The notes: generated by a model not told the origin, from the letters alone. DNA of 64,000 nucleotides from Bradyrhizobium sp. 132 (GCF_023074185.1 NZ_JADPKY010000131.1:52129-116128); one strand, 5' to 3'; counted from the stretch's first letter, positions 53,922 to 63,049 are shown. A program made the numbers and translations.

Positions 53922-54520
53922 CCGGAGCACCGCGAGAACTGCCCGGCCACTTGCGCTCGCCGGTTGCGGTTTGATCATGGTTTTGGACTATTGATCCAAT
54001 GGCCATCCAACGAGTTGGAGGCGATTGCTGCACGCATCTTTGAGCGGATCACTGAACTCGAGCTGGAGCTTGCCGCGCGGGATTTCAACATCCCGCGAGC
54101 GGCGACGACCAGCCAACGTGACGAGCCGTTGTTGCGTCCGTTTGCGATCCGCTGTGAGCGAGGCCGGATAACGTACGATCGTCTTACGCGAGCTCGCGGC
54201 CTCGCGCCCCACTAAATTGGGGCGGTCCGTTCAATGTTCTCCTAGTCTCTACAATCGGGCGAAGACATTCACGCGTTGAATCGCCTGCACGCACACGCGG
54301 TGTTGACGCTCACTTCGCCAGAGAGCCCCAGAAATGCTGGCCGATTAACGTGATGCATTGCAGCGGGCTGTCTGCTTGCTGCACTGCGCCACGCTGCGCC
54401 GTGCAACACCCCAACTATCGGTATGGTATCACCTCTCGGCAGAGGATTCCCGCACATGCCGGAACGCGCCTCATGAGTTTGCATTGTTCTTGTGTTTTGT
54501 CATGTTTAGTGAGGTCGATT

Positions 54521-55030
54521 ATGCGTCTGCTTTCTGGAATGATCGTGATCGCAACGGTCTCCGCATGGACCGGGATTGCGCCCCCTGCTGTCGGGCAAAC
54601 ATTCGATGACAGATGGTCCATCACTCCAAAGGCTCACGCGGAGCCCGCTCCTGAAGGTCTCGACCAGGCAAAGAAGGATGAGCCGCAAGCGCAACCTCGG
54701 AACGGACAAGAGCCCTTGAATGCTCGTTCCGGCACTCAGTCTTTCAACCGAGTCTTTTCCGGAAAAGCCTCCTACTATTCGTACTCCAAAGGCAAGACAG
54801 CGAGCGGTTCATCGTTTGATCGGAATCTACTAACCGCGGCGCACCGCCGTCTGCCGTTCGGCACGAGAGTCCGAGTCCTTGATCTTGAGACGAATAATTC
54901 GGTGGTGGTTCGGATCACCGACCGCGGACCATGGGTTCGTGGCCGCGTCCTCGACCTCTCGCTCGCCGCCGCGCGCACCTTGGGGATTACGGATCGTGGC
55001 GTGGCTCAGGTTCGTGCTGAGGTGTTGTAG
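54521..55030 (+). CDS. rlpA: RlpA-like septal lytic transglycosylase
   Basis: 169 residues: signal peptide (about 1-25), a disordered Pro/Gln/Glu linker, and the double-psi beta-barrel RlpA domain with GKASYYSYSKGKTASGSSFD, TAAHRRLPFGTRVRV and VRITDRGPWVRGRVLDLS. RlpA cleaves glycan strands lacking stem peptides or has a structural role at the septum; there is no SPOR domain here. GAGG is 8 bases before ATG 54521. Apparently intact within a decayed region. Confidence 0.87.
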   Translation: MRLLSGMIVIATVSAWTGIAPPAVGQTFDDRWSITPKAHAEPAPEGLDQAKKDEPQAQPRNGQEPLNARSGTQSFNRVFSGKASYYSYSKGKTASGSSFDRNLLTAAHRRLPFGTRVRVLDLETNNSVVVRITDRGPWVRGRVLDLSLAAARTLGITDRGVAQVRAEVL

Positions 55031-55111
55031 CAGTCGTCCATCGAGTTGCGAAAATAAGCAATCCGCCCCGCGTCCTTACATCAGCGGTCCGCCTTTGGGT
55101 CTGAACCTGCC

Positions 55112-55447
55112 GTGCCTCTAAGAAACCCTGACGCTATTGCGGTCATCGTGACCGCCCTCCAGCTAACTCACGGCGACGAAGCTGCACGAGGCATGGTGGT
55201 CGGCGGCATGAGCCTGGCCGCGCTGATAGACGCGATGTTCTCCGCACCGGTCGGGCAACGCGATGCCGTTCACAACATCACAAGCGCGTTGCATGACTTT
55301 TGCCATTTCGCCAGAACTCGGCCCGGTCTGGCACCTTCGCTACGTTTACGAAAATCACGGCTCGTTTCGCGTCGTCGACATGGAGATTGCGACGCCAACC
55401 GGCACGCTATCTCGCCACCTCTGCGATGTGGCCGGTACTGTCGATGA
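55112..55447 (+). CDS. Hypothetical protein, low confidence
   Basis: An open frame from GTG 55112; residues about 5-65 (IAVIVTALQLTHGDEAARGM, SLAALIDAMFSAPVGQRDAV) look like a helical protein, after which the frame turns Arg-rich and overlaps the minus-strand PepSY-like remnant. Perhaps a truncated gene. No ribosome-binding site is visible. Confidence 0.3.
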   Translation: MPLRNPDAIAVIVTALQLTHGDEAARGMVVGGMSLAALIDAMFSAPVGQRDAVHNITSALHDFCHFARTRPGLAPSLRLRKSRLVSRRRHGDCDANRHAISPPLRCGRYCR

Positions 55448-55605
55448 TCACCGAGCGCGCGGTGCCTTCCTTGACGGCCTTGTCTTGATCTTTCCGGTAG
55501 TTCCTGGATTTGCGAGTAGCCCGCGGCGGGAAGCTTAGCGACAACCTCCTCCGAGGTCAGGCAGAGCGCGGACCCGCTTTCATCGATCAGTTCTCGTTCG
55601 GCCAT
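55407..55605 (-). pseudogene. PepSY-like domain remnant, frameshifted
   Basis: From ATG 55605: SEEVVAKLPAAGYSQIQEL, then a frame change, then YRKDQDKAVKEGTARSVIID and STGHIAEVAR before TAG 55407-55409. The order (helix, GYs-I-el, basic turn, beta strand, D--G-I) is that of a PepSY-type domain. No signal peptide precedes it. Break near 55485. Confidence 0.5.
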
Positions 55606-55787
55606 AGCCCGAGGGGCCGCCCTGCTTGTATCCGAGGCTGGCGACACGACATGCGCCAGCAGCGGGCGTTCTGCACCGCCCGTTCAGATGATCAAGCTCA
55701 CCGAGAGGCAGGCGATTACGCCTTACAAGTGGGTGCACCCTAACGAAGAGCGTTAGCCCGGCCAAGGAATCAGGTTAGTTGGGACCT

Positions 55788-56517
55788 ATGTGCAATCTGT
55801 ATTCGATCACTACTAACGAAGCCGCCATCAGCGCGCTCTTCCGCGTGGTCAACCGGTACGTCGGCAACCTTGCGCCGATGCCGGGCGTGTTTCCCGACTA
55901 CAAGGCGCCGATCGTCCGGACCGGTGCTGATGGCCGCGAGCTCGAAACCGCGCGCTGGGGAATGCCGTCCTCATCGAAGGCGCTGATGGACGCCACCAAG
56001 AAGCGCGCCGAGAAGCTGCAAGCGAAAGGCAAGACCGTCGACTTCAAGGAATTGCTCCGGATCGAGCCGGACGGCGGCACCACCAAATATCCGCAACACC
56101 AACAGCGGCCACTGGAAGCGGTGGCTCGGACCGGACAATCGCTGCCTTGTGCCGCTCACATCGTCTTCCGAGTACGACACGATCGACGGCAAGAAGGTGC
56201 CGGTGTGGTTTGCCCTCGACGAATGCCCTCCCCTTGTCGCCTTCGCCGGCATCTGGACGAACTGGACCAGCGTACGAAAGGCGAAGGAAGGCGAAGTGAC
56301 CGCTGACATCCTCGGCTTCCTGACGTGCGAGCCCAATGCCGAGGTGAAGCGCGTTCAAAGCAAGGCGATGCCGGTGATCCTGACGACAGCGGAGGAACAC
56401 GAGGCGTCGCTGCGGGCGCCATGGGATGAGGCCAAGGCCCTGCAGCGGCCGCTGCCGGACGGCGCGCTGAAGATCGTGGCGACCGGAGAGAAGGAAGACC
56501 CTGCCTTGGCTGCCTAG
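55788..56517 (+). pseudogene. yedK: SOS-response-associated peptidase (SRAP/YedK/HMCES) with one frameshift
   Basis: The catalytic Cys2 follows Met in MCNLYSITTNEAAISALFRV, then PMPGVFPDY and RWGMPSS. At the run AAA (56085-56087) one extra A shifts the frame; the true continuation TNIRNTNSGHWKRWLGPDN, NRCLVPLTS and KKVPVWFALDE is in the third frame and runs to TAG at 56515-56517. SRAP proteins crosslink to abasic sites in single-stranded DNA. Either a recent pseudogene or a sequencing error; all else looks intact. Confidence 0.82.
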
Positions 56518-56643
56518 ATTTCTCCACAGGCCGACGGAACACGGGGACAAACCACAGCCCCTGAGAGTCCGAATCCTGGTCTGTGTTAGCAGCCCGGAAC
56601 GGAGACGGCCGGCAAGGATTCGTCCCAGGCAGGAGCAACCTCG

Positions 56644-56910
56644 ATGCTGATGTTCAAAGAACGGCGGCCTGCGATCCGGACGCTGCGCGGCTGGGCGATC
56701 TCGGTTCTGCAGGAAGCCCGGCGCGATCCGGGAGTGCGAGGAGCACGCCTGGATGCAGGACCGCGCCGATCCGCACGCACGCGAGCGCGCCGTCGATTTC
56801 GCTCGTCAGAATCCCCCCGGTGGCGTTTCTCCTGACGCGGTCGTCGCGGAAGTGTCCGGGACGTGCTGGACTCGATCGGCGACACCTGCCCGGAGTGCCC
56901 CGAAGCCTAG
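56644..56910 (+). pseudogene. Decayed small gene needing three frames
   Basis: Pieces in order: MFKERRPAIRTLRGWAISVL, then EEHAWMQDRADPHARERAVD and FARQNPPGGVSPDAVVAE, then VRDVLDSIGDTCPECPEA before TAG 56908-56910. Together they match my recollection of a short Bradyrhizobium protein with the DRADPHARERAL and DSIGDTCPEC motifs. Function unknown. Confidence 0.55.
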
Positions 56911-56970
56911 TGGCGCCTCGCTGGGCGCGCTAATTTGGGACGGGGACATTCGACAATCCGTGCGCGCGAC

Positions 56971-57160
56971 TTAGGCCGATTTCCGTTGCGGCTTGGCTGC
57001 TGGCTTCTTCGCCGCCGCCTTCTTGCCGGCGATTGGCATCAGCATTTCGTTTTGGCCAGGCCGCCGCCTTCCGCGGTTTCTTGGCGGGCTTGCCCGCCTT
57101 CGCCGGCGAGGCCAGCTGACCAACGCTCCGCCGCAGTGCATCCATCATCGACGGGGTACC
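56971..57160 (-). pseudogene. ku: C-terminal remnant of the NHEJ protein Ku
   Basis: Minus strand: MDALRRSVGQLA followed by a Lys/Ala/Pro-rich tail, then after a frame change GQNEMLMPIAGKKAAAKKPA and KPQRKSA before TAA 56971-56973. This is the basic C-terminal extension of rhizobial Ku (LMDALRxSL...KPAK...GQREMLLPI). The beta-barrel core is absent. Confidence 0.7.
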
Positions 57161-57161
57161 A

Positions 57162-57950
57162 CTACGCCGCTACCGAGTCCGCCAGGACGTCCGCCCGGAC
57201 CACGCGATTGCGGCCTCGGTGTTTGGCAGCATAGAGCGCCTGATCGGCCATGCGCATGACCTTGCCCAGATCCATTTCACCCTGGGATTGGGCAAGCCCG
57301 ATGCTGATCGTCACGTTCGTCGAGGCACCTTCGGCGACGACTGCTTCGGCGGCGCAGGCCTGCCGCAGATCTTCGGCGTGTTGGGCAGCGCGCTCCTTGG
57401 ATAGCCCGGTCATCACAACGGCAAATTCCTCGCCGCCATGCCTTGCCACCAGCATCCGCCTTCGCTCGGCGAAGGAGCGCAACACCTGGGCGACCGCGAT
57501 GAGCACTTTGTCTCCGAACTCATGCCCGAACTGGTCGTTGATCGCCTTGAAACGGTCGATGTCGCACATCAGCACGGTGGTTGGCAGGTTCGCATTGCGT
57601 GCCTTGGTCAAGGCCGATTCGGCAGCCTGGTCGAAGCCCCGTCGGTTGAGCAGTCCGGTCAGCTGATCGGTGCCAGAGATGCGCTGCAGTTCGGCGCGCG
57701 TCAGCGCCAGCTCGCGCATGGTCAGCGCGGACCGGTAGCTCAGGGCCGCCGTCAGCAGCCCGGAAATCGCCATGCTGATCAGGATGGACGATTTGGTCAC
57801 GAAGCCGACGCGCACCAAGGCATCCGGGTCGGGTCCGAACTGCAGGAGGCACAGGGACAACGTCAAGACGACCGTCAGGCCGACGCTCACGGCGGAGCGG
57901 CCCGCGGTGTGGCGCAGCGCGTCCTGGTGCGTAATGATGTCCTTGGCCAT
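57162..57950 (-). CDS. Membrane diguanylate cyclase (GGDEF domain)
   Basis: 262 residues: two membrane segments (about 21-38 and 51-70), a short helix, then a GGDEF domain with CDIDRFKAINDQFGHEFGD and the active-site GGEEF in VARHGGEEFAVV. The inhibitory I-site five residues before it reads RRRM instead of RxxD, so product inhibition is probably absent. It makes c-di-GMP from GTP. The start ATG 57950 is the only plausible one. Confidence 0.9.
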   Translation of the reverse strand: MAKDIITHQDALRHTAGRSAVSVGLTVVLTLSLCLLQFGPDPDALVRVGFVTKSSILISMAISGLLTAALSYRSALTMRELALTRAELQRISGTDQLTGLLNRRGFDQAAESALTKARNANLPTTVLMCDIDRFKAINDQFGHEFGDKVLIAVAQVLRSFAERRRMLVARHGGEEFAVVMTGLSKERAAQHAEDLRQACAAEAVVAEGASTNVTISIGLAQSQGEMDLGKVMRMADQALYAAKHRGRNRVVRADVLADSVAA

Positions 57951-58646
57951 GGTTCTGCCGCCGTAAAGCGGCCAGCATCCGTCCCCTCACCTTCACCGGA
58001 GGTTAAGGCGCGCTCCGCTCCGCAGACGCCGTTAACGCCGATCTAAAGACGAAGCTCAAATTGCGATAGTCAGCCATGAAAGCGCAGCGCGCTGGAAGTC
58101 TCCGTCTCAGTGGTGCTTCAGAGCCGAGTTCACCTCGCTTGAGCCTGTGGCGGCATCACTCCACAAAGTCCACTTATCGAGACATGGCGGACAAGATTTG
58201 CTCAGGTTGAGTCCTTCATTTTGTGAAGGGTTTCGGATGCCGGCTCCCATGACGGTGTTGCCGCGCACACGGGGGCCGGCGTCCGAAAGCCTCCAAAGGA
58301 GGAAACCGCGCTGGGGGACGTAGGATGATGCTGCGTGATCGAGCTAGTCGCGTCAAACAACCTTCCGACGATCGGGACGATCGCCTATGGGAATTTAATG
58401 TTTGGCGGCACCTGTACTTTCAATGGCTTGGCTACAGCAAAAATACCACACCACACAATCTAAACGTGAGCTCCTCGATATTGAAGGCCACGAAGACAAA
58501 CTGATCTCTGGCGGCTGGAAAGCCCCCGGAGCTATCAGAGCCGAAACTGTTTCGAGCTGCTCGTCAAGAGCATCACCGCATTTGTAACTCTGCTTACGTC
58601 GAGATTCCTGGACTGGGTCCAACTAGCGCGACGTTGCACACAATCG
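57951..58646. other. Non-coding stretch with strong hairpin and repeat copy 2
   Basis: Repeat copy 2 lies at 58168-58222. A long hairpin follows: TTTCGGATGCCGGC with CCC (from 58230) facing GGGGGCCGGCGTCCGAAA (to about 58290). Then CCTCC-AAA-GGAGG at about 58296-58308 precedes an ATG at 58325 with 59 codons that do not resemble a known protein. I see no supported gene. Confidence 0.45.
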
Positions 58647-58851
58647 CGATCGAGGGTTCGAGTTGGCTCTTGTGCAATGGTTGGTGCGCCGCCACGAACT
58701 TCCAGATCAGCACGTCCTCGATCATCGGATCATCGCCAGCTACGGGCTAATTGCCCCGCTCGTCACGATGAGCTGTCGCCTATGCTTCGCCGTGTCGCCA
58801 GCCGCGGCGTTCTACCGCGTGAGCGATTTATAGTCCTATGACCCATAGCGG
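58647..58851 (+). repeat. 205-bp duplicated segment, copy A (uninterrupted)
   Basis: Starts CGATCGAGGGTTCGAGTTGG and ends TATGACCCATAGCGG. The same sequence occurs at 61798-63276, where an IS element splits it. The copies differ by a few bases (for example CTATGC against CTATTGC and ATTTATAG against ATTTAG). Copy A is the empty site for the IS. No coding function recognised. Confidence 0.9.
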
Positions 58852-58940
58852 TCATGGAGCGCCGTCACCCCTTGCGGGCCGTGACGGCGCTCCGCAAGAA
58901 GGCCTGAGGGTGGCTTGCTTGACGACAGGCCTGAGGCGGC

Positions 58941-59699
58941 TCACGAGGCTTTCCTGGGCGCGAGGGCCTTCGTCTCCAGCCTTGGTGGTCGAGATCTCCT
59001 GATACGAGCTATGGGACGGTCCGTTAGTGCCGCGTGCACGGTCTCGGCCATCGGACTCCAGGTGAACCAACTTGGGAATGCGCGGACATCGGCCGGCGCA
59101 CCGTCAAGATAGACGAGGTTTTTGCCTACGGCGTCTGACAAGGACAAGCGGCCGAGCCATATCTGGTAAAAGGTCATAATGGTGGCGGTTACGATCACAT
59201 CCACGTCGAACCTGGGATGCTTTAGGCAGACCGAGATATCGCAGGGATCGATAACTAGCCAGTAGGCGCGCTGCGGCGCGCCGCGAAATTCGAACTGGAT
59301 GACGCGACGGCATGAAAAACGATCCACAGCGACCCGCCGGCGCATCCACCACAGGAGAGTGATCGGATCAAGCTCGCTAGGTCGCGGAGGACCGAAGGCC
59401 CAGCGCGCTCCCCACTTGCCAAATAGATCAATGATCTGCTGGAGCTCGCGTCCAGCCGGCGTCAGACGATATTCAGTCGGCTTACCGCGCGATGCGCCCC
59501 GCCGTTCCAATACGCCCGCTTGCTCCAGCCGCCGCAGCCGCTCGGCAAGCAGCGTGCGAGACATGTGAGGAAGACCGCGCTCGAGTTCGTTGAAATGTTT
59601 CACGTCCGCGAGAAGTTCACGGATGATGAGCACGGTCCAGCGATCCGCAAGAATCTCAGCTGCGCGGGCTACGGGGCAATATTGGCCATACAGGTGCAT
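58941..59699 (-). CDS. HxlR-family regulator with C-terminal SCP2-like domain
   Basis: 252 residues: HxlR winged helix (about 1-95, LYGQYCPVARAAEILADRW, then LPHMSRTLLAERLRRLEQAG and RRGASRGKPTEYRLT) fused to a C-terminal lipid-transfer-like domain (about 140-225). Start is ATG 59699 or 59711; neither has a strong site. It diverges from the cupin gene at 59835, which it may control. Confidence 0.82.
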   Translation of the reverse strand: MHLYGQYCPVARAAEILADRWTVLIIRELLADVKHFNELERGLPHMSRTLLAERLRRLEQAGVLERRGASRGKPTEYRLTPAGRELQQIIDLFGKWGARWAFGPPRPSELDPITLLWWMRRRVAVDRFSCRRVIQFEFRGAPQRAYWLVIDPCDISVCLKHPRFDVDVIVTATIMTFYQIWLGRLSLSDAVGKNLVYLDGAPADVRAFPSWFTWSPMAETVHAALTDRPIARIRRSRPPRLETKALAPRKAS

Positions 59700-59834
59700 G
59701 TCAATGGCCATAGAGGTGCATGTCGCAAAGTAGCACAGAAGGTGCACGCGCAGTAGTGCAGTTTTTGGACTAGCGGCTGGATCGGTGTGCGTGATTAATT
59801 CAGTCACCACTGTCGAGCCCAACAGGAGGTCTTC

Positions 59835-60311
59835 ATGTCGAGTAACGAACACAAGAGGCGAGACGTTTTGCAGGCGATCGCGTCATTGCCATTGATTTCC
59901 TTGGCCATGCAGCCGTGCGAAGCAATAGCGCAAGCCTCAGGGAGCCCGGTAAGGGTCGATACCAAAGGCCTGGTTGCCAAAATCAAATTCGAGGCGCCGC
60001 TCGGCGGCTTCCTCTCTGAGATCAACCGAAAGTACAAGCTCCGGGTTACCGATCTCACGCTTGCCCCCGGCGGGCAGGTGGGCGAGCATAATCATGTCGG
60101 GCCCGGCATTCGGCAGGTGACGTCCGGCTACATGACTTATGTCCTGCCGAATGAGACAATCGTCTACGGACCGGGGGACTTCTTCTTCGAGACTGGCGAC
60201 GTTAATCACAGCGTCTTCAATAAGACTGACGCGCCGATGGTGCATGTGCTGTTCGAGATATTGCCGGTTGACCACAGCGGGCCCTCATTGATTCCCGTCA
60301 AGCATCATTGA
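59835..60311 (+). CDS. Exported cupin-domain protein
   Basis: 158 residues with an N-terminal export signal containing RR (KRRDVLQAIASLPLISLA, about 7-24) and a cupin barrel: metal-binding HNHVGPGIRQVTSG and PGDFFFETGDVNHSVFN with the third His. AGGAGG precedes ATG 59835. Small exported cupins of this type have no settled function. Divergent partner of the HxlR gene. Confidence 0.8.
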   Translation: MSSNEHKRRDVLQAIASLPLISLAMQPCEAIAQASGSPVRVDTKGLVAKIKFEAPLGGFLSEINRKYKLRVTDLTLAPGGQVGEHNHVGPGIRQVTSGYMTYVLPNETIVYGPGDFFFETGDVNHSVFNKTDAPMVHVLFEILPVDHSGPSLIPVKHH

Positions 60312-60424
60312 CGCCACATCGACCTCCATGAGGGCAGTCGCAGGCCGCTTTCCGGACTCATCCGTGTCGCAAGCCGCCAGGTCGGCTTGCGGCCCGTTTG
60401 CGAAGTAGCCTCGCGCCTTGTGGA

Positions 60425-60490
60425 TGTCCGCTCAGTGAGACAGGGCGGACTAGATTTGCTCACGTTGAGTTCTTCGCAGTTTGACCCATA
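60425..60490 (+). repeat. Short dispersed repeat, copy 3
   Basis: GGGCGGACTAGATTTGCTCA, then TTGAGTTCTTCGCAGTTTGA and CCCATAGC; corresponds to copies at 33026 and 58168. Its end, GACCCATAGC, also closes both copies of the 205-bp duplicated segment. Confidence 0.7.
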
Positions 60491-60577
60491 GCTGCTTGAT
60501 AGCACCGAGTTATGCTGGCCTCACGACGTACTTTGTAAAGTCTTGTTGCGGTCAAACATTTCTTGCAGGTATGAGGC

Positions 60578-61408
60578 ATGGAAATGAGCCAGCAAGGACA
60601 GTGGCAGGTCGTGGGCAGCGCGCCCGACGTATACGAGGGAGAGCTGGTGCCGGCTGTGTTTGGGGTGTGGGCTCCGATACTCGTTGAGCTAGCTCAACCT
60701 CGGCCTAGCGAGCGTATTCTCGATGTCGCGTGCGGCACTGGTGTTGTGACGCGGATCGCCGCAACGCGCGTAGGTCCAAGTGGTACCGTGGTCGGGATTG
60801 ATCTCAATCCTGGAATGTTGAGCGTCGCTAGATCAGTCGTATCGCCGGATTCGCGGTCCGGCGGACAACTCCAGTGGCAAGAGGCAAGTGCTGATAAGCT
60901 GCCATTCCCAGATGGTTCATTTAACGTCGTATATTGCCAGTTGGGCCTGCAATTCTTCCCCGACCGGCCCGCGGCCTTACGCGAAATGCGTAGGGTTCTT
61001 GGTCCCGAAGGAAGACTCGCGCTGATGGTGTGGCGCGGCATTCACGAAAGTCCCGGATTTGCCGTGCTGGCTGACGCACTGCAGCGACACGTTGGTCAAG
61101 CGGCGGTAGCTATCATGCGTGCGCCATTTGGGTTGTCCAATGCCGACGAATTGGAAGCTCTCGTTCGTGCCACAGGTTTTCAGGACATTGTAATTCAACA
61201 GCGAAGTGGGATCGTGCGCTTTCCGACGGTGGAGCGATTTGTGTTGAGTTTCGTTGCGGGCTCACCATTGGCTGGTCCGGTATCACAGGCAGACGATGCG
61301 GCGCGCGCAGCTCTAATCACCGACGTCAGGAACGCCCTGGGTAAGTTCACGAGCAATGATGAATTGGCCTTCCCCATAGCCGCCCACCTGCTAAGCGCGA
61401 GAGTGTAG
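60578..61408 (+). CDS. Class I SAM-dependent methyltransferase
   Basis: 276 residues: motif I ILDVACGTGVVTRIAA, GIDLNPGML acidic loop, and SADKLPFPDGSFNVVYCQLG, the UbiE/Methyltransf_11 pattern. AT-richer codon use than the metabolic genes. Start ATG 60578 or ATG 60584 (TGAGG just upstream). Substrate unknown. Confidence 0.85.
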   Translation: MEMSQQGQWQVVGSAPDVYEGELVPAVFGVWAPILVELAQPRPSERILDVACGTGVVTRIAATRVGPSGTVVGIDLNPGMLSVARSVVSPDSRSGGQLQWQEASADKLPFPDGSFNVVYCQLGLQFFPDRPAALREMRRVLGPEGRLALMVWRGIHESPGFAVLADALQRHVGQAAVAIMRAPFGLSNADELEALVRATGFQDIVIQQRSGIVRFPTVERFVLSFVAGSPLAGPVSQADDAARAALITDVRNALGKFTSNDELAFPIAAHLLSARV

Positions 61409-61657
61409 GACAGTTCCATAATTGATGTCGGTGCTCAGAGCTGGCCGAGATCGAACCAGTTGGGCGTCTCGTGTCGGGGTGTGGCCCATCGCTTCGCTAG
61501 GGGGCGTGTAGCCCAAGTGCCGGTTCATATGGGGAGACCGGAACTTTGCCGCTGAGCGCCAAACCGACGCTTTGACCCAAATCGGTAGTTCCGACCAGTG
61601 TAGATGTCTACACGCCCGTCGTGGACATTGATCCCGTCACCCGGCCGATGAATCCGT

Positions 61658-61790
61658 CTATATCTCGTTGACTGTCTCGGCGTGCGTCAACGGACCCATA
61701 TGTCCTGCGCCTTCGATCACGGCATACCCCGCTCTTGGCCACAGGCCGCGCAGCACGTCTATGACGGCCCCTGCGGGGGGTGTCGTCCGT
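61658..61790 (-). pseudogene. C-terminal remnant of an alpha/beta-hydrolase
   Basis: The minus strand reads TPPAGAVIDVLRGLWPRAGY, then AVIEGAGHMGPLTHAETVNE and stops. The GAGHMGPLTH segment holds the catalytic His of alpha/beta-hydrolases. Upstream coding sequence ends where the 205-bp duplicated segment begins (61798). Confidence 0.65.
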
Positions 61791-61860
61791 GAACCGCCGA
61801 TCGAGGGTTCGAGTTGGCTCTTGTGCAATGGTTGGTGCTCCGTGACCTTGCCCCCAGGTT

Positions 61861-62931
61861 TTATCCAGTCCTGAGTTCGCCCGTGCCGTTGGATTTGCCC
61901 GGTTGGGCGGTGGCAGCGACGGGAGCTGGCGCGGAGCCTTCGGCATAGCGCAGCGCCAGATCCCGGCGCGGGTGGCAGGTCATCGCAAACTCGGACGGGG
62001 TTCTCCATCCGAGCTGCGAGTGTGGTCTTGTGTCGTTGTAATCGGCCCGCCAACTTCCAAGTGTGACGCGGGCTTGTGCCAGTGACGTGAACAACGTCTC
62101 GTTCAACAGCTCATCCCGCAGCCGGCCGTTGAAGCTCTCGATGAAGGCGTTCTGCATGGGTTTGCCCGGCGCGATGTAGTGCCCTTCGACACGGCTTTGG
62201 TCGGCCCACACCAGGATGGCGTTGCTGGTGAGTTCGCTGCCGTTATCGCTGACCACCATCCTGGGCTTGCCGCGCTCGATCATCAGCCGGTCCAGTTCCC
62301 GCGCCACGCGGATGCCGGAGAGCGAGGTATCGGCCACCAGCGCCAGGCACTCACGGGTACAATCATCGACGACAGTCAGGATGCGGAAGCGGCGGCCGTC
62401 GGTCAGCTGATCCGACACAAAGTCGAGCGACCACCGGTCGTTCGGCGTCATCGGAACCAGCATCGGCGCCCTGGTCCCGATCGCCCGCTTGCGGCCACCA
62501 CGGCGGCGCACCGTCAGCTTCTCTTCCCGATAGAGCCGGAAGAGCTTTTTGTGGTTGATCAGATAGCCCTCCCGCCTGAGCAGAACATGCAGTCGCCGGT
62601 AGCCGAAGCGGCGGCGCTCCTGGGCGATCGCCCTCATGCGTTGGCGAAGGCTGGTATCGTCAGCCTGGGTCGTCCGGTATCTCATGGTCATGCGGCAGCA
62701 GCCGATGGCTTTACACGCCCGCCGTTCGCTCATCCCATGGGCATCCACCAGATGAGCGACAGCTTTCCGCTTCCCCGCGGGCGTCACCACTTCTTTCCCA
62801 CGAGATCCTTCAGCGCCGCATTGTCCAACATGGCGTCTGCCAGAAGCCGCTTCAGCTTCGTGTTCTCGTCTTCCAGCGACCGCAGTCGCTTGGCCTCCGA
62901 GACGTCCATCCCGCCGAACCTGGCCTTCCAT
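61861..62931 (-). CDS. IS3-family transposase OrfB (DDE integrase)
   Basis: The catalytic domain has the DDE residues in SLDFVSDQL, VVSDNGSELTS and FNGRLRDELLNE, with the preceding HTH_21 region (RRFGYRRLHVLLRREGY). The open frame starts at 62931, but the OrfB protein proper begins near 62790, where it normally joins OrfA by a -1 ribosomal shift at GGGAAAGAAG; the first 45 or so residues of the open frame are not real protein. OrfB itself is undamaged. Confidence 0.9.
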   Translation of the reverse strand: MEGQVRRDGRLGGQATAVAGRREHEAEAASGRRHVGQCGAEGSRGKEVVTPAGKRKAVAHLVDAHGMSERRACKAIGCCRMTMRYRTTQADDTSLRQRMRAIAQERRRFGYRRLHVLLRREGYLINHKKLFRLYREEKLTVRRRGGRKRAIGTRAPMLVPMTPNDRWSLDFVSDQLTDGRRFRILTVVDDCTRECLALVADTSLSGIRVARELDRLMIERGKPRMVVSDNGSELTSNAILVWADQSRVEGHYIAPGKPMQNAFIESFNGRLRDELLNETLFTSLAQARVTLGSWRADYNDTRPHSQLGWRTPSEFAMTCHPRRDLALRYAEGSAPAPVAATAQPGKSNGTGELRTG

Positions 62932-63049
62932 TTGTAGATGCTGGCGCGCTTACACCATGCTTGGGGCAGAGATCGGCGACCGGAATCCCCGCTTCGTGCT
63001 CCTTCAAAATCCCGATGATCTGTTCTTCCGTAAACCGCTTGCGCTTCAT
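62784..63049 (-). pseudogene. IS3-family transposase OrfA, 1-base deletion
   Basis: Starts MKRKRFTEEQIIGILKEHEA as in IS407-group OrfA. After CPKHGVS the frame breaks; SIYKWKARFGGMDVSEAKRL and LADAMLDNAALKDLVGKKW continue in another frame to TGA 62784-62786. Adding one base at about 62954 (GCGCC to GACGCC) restores 88 residues. The copy is therefore probably unable to transpose by itself. Confidence 0.8.

Noticed and set aside
58325..58504. 59-codon gene after the GGAGG motif
   Set aside because: Spacing from GGAGG to ATG is too long and the product looks random (WRHLYFQWLGYSKNTTP).
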